Source: CAZPQN01 sp964588795
Lineage (GTDB): Bacteria; Fidelibacterota; UBA2242
DNA length: 15,551 bases
Assembly: GCA_964588795.1 (NCBI GenBank)
Contig: CAZPQN010000045.1
Span: forward strand, 1-15,551
Direction: 5' to 3'
Program-made: the position numbers and the translations under genes
Shown: positions 14,078 through 15,551 of the stretch, in pieces
How positions within the stretch are numbered: position 1 is the stretch's first letter
Layout of the letters: every line of letters begins with the position of its first letter
Notes under the pieces: model-generated
What the model was told of the DNA's origin: nothing
What the model saw: the letters and a program-made list of their open reading frames with translations, nothing else
Databases searched by the model: none

Positions 14078-15551
14078 TCACTCCCGGATGATGGGCAGGG
14101 TTATGGTAAATTTGGTTCCTTGGTTGACGGTGCTGGTAACTTCGATAGTGCCGTTGTGCTCGCTGACTATCTGATAAACCTGTGCCAGGCCCAGGCCGGT
14201 GCCCGCCGGTTTCGTGGTATAGTAAAGGTTGAAGATCTTGGGCAGATTCGCTTCCGGTATTCCCCGACCGTTATCCTGCAAGATGATGCGGACCTCCCCA
14301 CGCAGGCGGCGAGTTTCGATGACGATTTCACCGCCCTGGGGTGTGGCTTCCAAGGCGTTTTCCAACAGATTGATCAGGCACTGTGTGCATTTATCGTGAT
14401 CCAGCCAGATAATAATCGCCCGTTTTTTCAACCAGTGCAGTTTAATTTCCCGTTCCTGAAGGCGCGGGGCGTAGAGCTGTACTAATTTGTCAATGACCTC
14501 ATGCAGATCGGCTTTCGTCCTGTGCAGTGGAGCAGGTCGCGCAAAGGTTAGAAATTGCTGGATGATCACCCCGATACGAGCAATTTCCTGACGCACCAAT
14601 TGGATCAGCTGTTCCTGCTCCGCCGCATTTTCGGCAGGTGGAAATTCCTTGGCCAAGCGTTGAATAGTCATGGCGATGGCATTGAGCGGATTACGGATTT
14701 CGTGGGCTACTCCTGCCGCCAGCTCACCCATTGCGCTCAGTTTCTCACGCTGGCGCAAGTCGGACTGAAGGCGGTATACCTCGCTTGTGATCCGCTCGCG
14801 TTCGGCTTTCAGCAGACGCAAACTTTGTAAAGACGCTGCATAAATAAGGAGTAAAAAGCCAATCAGAAAGAGGATGACGAGGCGCACCCCTGCCTGGCGA
14901 ATAGCCGCCCTCTGAATTACTTCCAGCGGAGCATAATTCAACCCGATGCGGATCAGTCCGTAGGACGCCGACGAGACGGTAAAAGGCAGCAGTCCTTCGA
15001 ACACCTTTTCTCGCCCGAAATCAGTAATCCGCCAGGTAAATTGGCCTTTTTGCAGAATAGCTCGTAGTAATGGATCGCTGCTGAATGCCGTCAGTGTCTG
15101 GACATCGCGGGTTGCCGCCAGGATACCAAGACTGTCCTGAATTGCAATGTAAGTGATAAGCGAATCATCCGTAATGGCATTGATGACGGAACCAACACCA
15201 ATTTCACGGCGCAAGTTAAAAAGCGGTTGGGCGGCGACCACGCCCGTCAGCCAGCCCCCCTGGGCACGTCGCACAGCAACGCCGAACCAAGCCGGCAGAC
15301 CGCTTGAATCCGGATAAAATCCAATCACACTTTCCTGCTCCGGCGCGGTGGTCAGTTCAGCCAGTTGGGCGGCTGGCACCGGATCAGCCTGCCCTGTTGT
15401 TCGTAACGCTGAGAGGTCCTGGTCATAGAAATCCAGACGGGCAAATTCGCCAATATCAATTGTGGAATTGACGACTTCCGGCCGGCGGTATTGACGTTCG
15501 ATCTGGCGCAGGCTGACTAACAGACGCTGGATGTGTTCGTCTTCGATAAAA
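14078..15551 (-). CDS. Membrane sensor histidine kinase, partial (5' end outside window)
   Basis: The frame is open from the right edge; no stop occurs in the 57 codons before the GTG at 15379, so the true start lies outside the window and the visible part is 490 codons. The N-terminal visible region (~220 residues) is a sensor domain, probably extracytoplasmic and Cache/PAS-like. One transmembrane helix (VRLVILFLIGFLLLIYAASL) is encoded at about 14830-14890. The core follows: HisKA with His in VAHEIRNPL (codon 14702-14704), N-box NLLENALEA, G1 DNGRGIP and G2 GTGLGLA. This is the NtrB/ZraS-like arrangement that partners sigma54 response regulators, and the regulator gene follows three bases after the TGA. 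The N-box is preceded by an unusual CTQC (14378-14389). The signal sensed is unknown. Confidence 0.93.
   Translation of the reverse strand, partial: FIEDEHIQRLLVSLRQIERQYRRPEVVNSTIDIGEFARLDFYDQDLSALRTTGQADPVPAAQLAELTTAPEQESVIGFYPDSSGLPAWFGVAVRRAQGGWLTGVVAAQPLFNLRREIGVGSVINAITDDSLITYIAIQDSLGILAATRDVQTLTAFSSDPLLRAILQKGQFTWRITDFGREKVFEGLLPFTVSSASYGLIRIGLNYAPLEVIQRAAIRQAGVRLVILFLIGFLLLIYAASLQSLRLLKAERERITSEVYRLQSDLRQREKLSAMGELAAGVAHEIRNPLNAIAMTIQRLAKEFPPAENAAEQEQLIQLVRQEIARIGVIIQQFLTFARPAPLHRTKADLHEVIDKLVQLYAPRLQEREIKLHWLKKRAIIIWLDHDKCTQCLINLLENALEATPQGGEIVIETRRLRGEVRIILQDNGRGIPEANLPKIFNLYYTTKPAGTGLGLAQVYQIVSEHNGTIEVTSTVNQGTKFTITLPIIRE

Noticed and set aside
15377..15379. GTG as the start of the histidine kinase
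   Set aside because: The frame stays open to the right edge, the residues before it continue the sensor domain, and a start here would remove the N-terminal membrane anchor expected for this kinase type.

Overview
The window is about 15.5 kb of bacterial chromosome in which every gene I can support lies on the minus strand, so it is read from high to low coordinates. No gap between genes exceeds about 230 bases. The genes point to the FCB superphylum (Bacteroidota, Ignavibacteria, Calditrichota, KSB1 and similar lineages): a TonB-dependent receptor with a carboxypeptidase-regulatory N-domain, DUF4876- and DUF6850-type proteins, a gingipain-like peptidase, and secreted DxDxDG-repeat proteins. 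Several starts have clear Shine-Dalgarno sequences (GGAGG, AGGAG, GGGAG), there is a good sigma70-type promoter, and there is a sigma54 activator. These traits fit a non-Bacteroidota member of the group better than a classical Bacteroides. That placement is inference.

Layout in the direction of transcription. (1) A two-component pair: a membrane histidine kinase, cut by the right edge, followed three bases later by an NtrC-type sigma54-dependent response regulator. (2) A 226-base control region (12487-12712) with two tandem CGACAA/TTGTCG inverted repeats 20 bp apart, a sigma54-like -24 element, an overlapping near-consensus sigma70 promoter, and a palindrome across its -35 box. (3) Two small exported proteins built of calcium-binding DxDxDG repeats. 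They are separated by a strong stem-loop that abuts the second gene's ribosome binding site. (4) An outer-membrane beta-barrel that overlaps the second small gene by one base. (5) A 146-base gap with a possible internal promoter. (6) A membrane polyferredoxin of the NapH/CcoG type with a large C-terminal region that looks like degenerate heavy-metal-associated (HMA) domains. (7) A tightly packed run of TonB-dependent receptor, DUF4876 protein, DUF6850 barrel, and an exported C25 (gingipain-like) peptidase with C-terminal HEAT-like repeats. (8) At the left edge, the first 87 codons of an unrecognised membrane protein with its own promoter.

Working model (inference): the kinase senses an envelope or metal/redox signal, and the regulator binds the tandem sites about 130-150 bp upstream of the transcription start. 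It would then switch on a cell-envelope operon of eight genes running from 12486 to 352. The operon combines outer-membrane transport (receptor plus two barrels), surface or periplasmic binding proteins, an inner-membrane electron-transfer protein with metal-domain-like repeats, and a protease. The best guess is acquisition or reductive handling of a metal or metal complex. The substrate cannot be read from the sequence, and the particular gene combination is the most novel aspect of the window.
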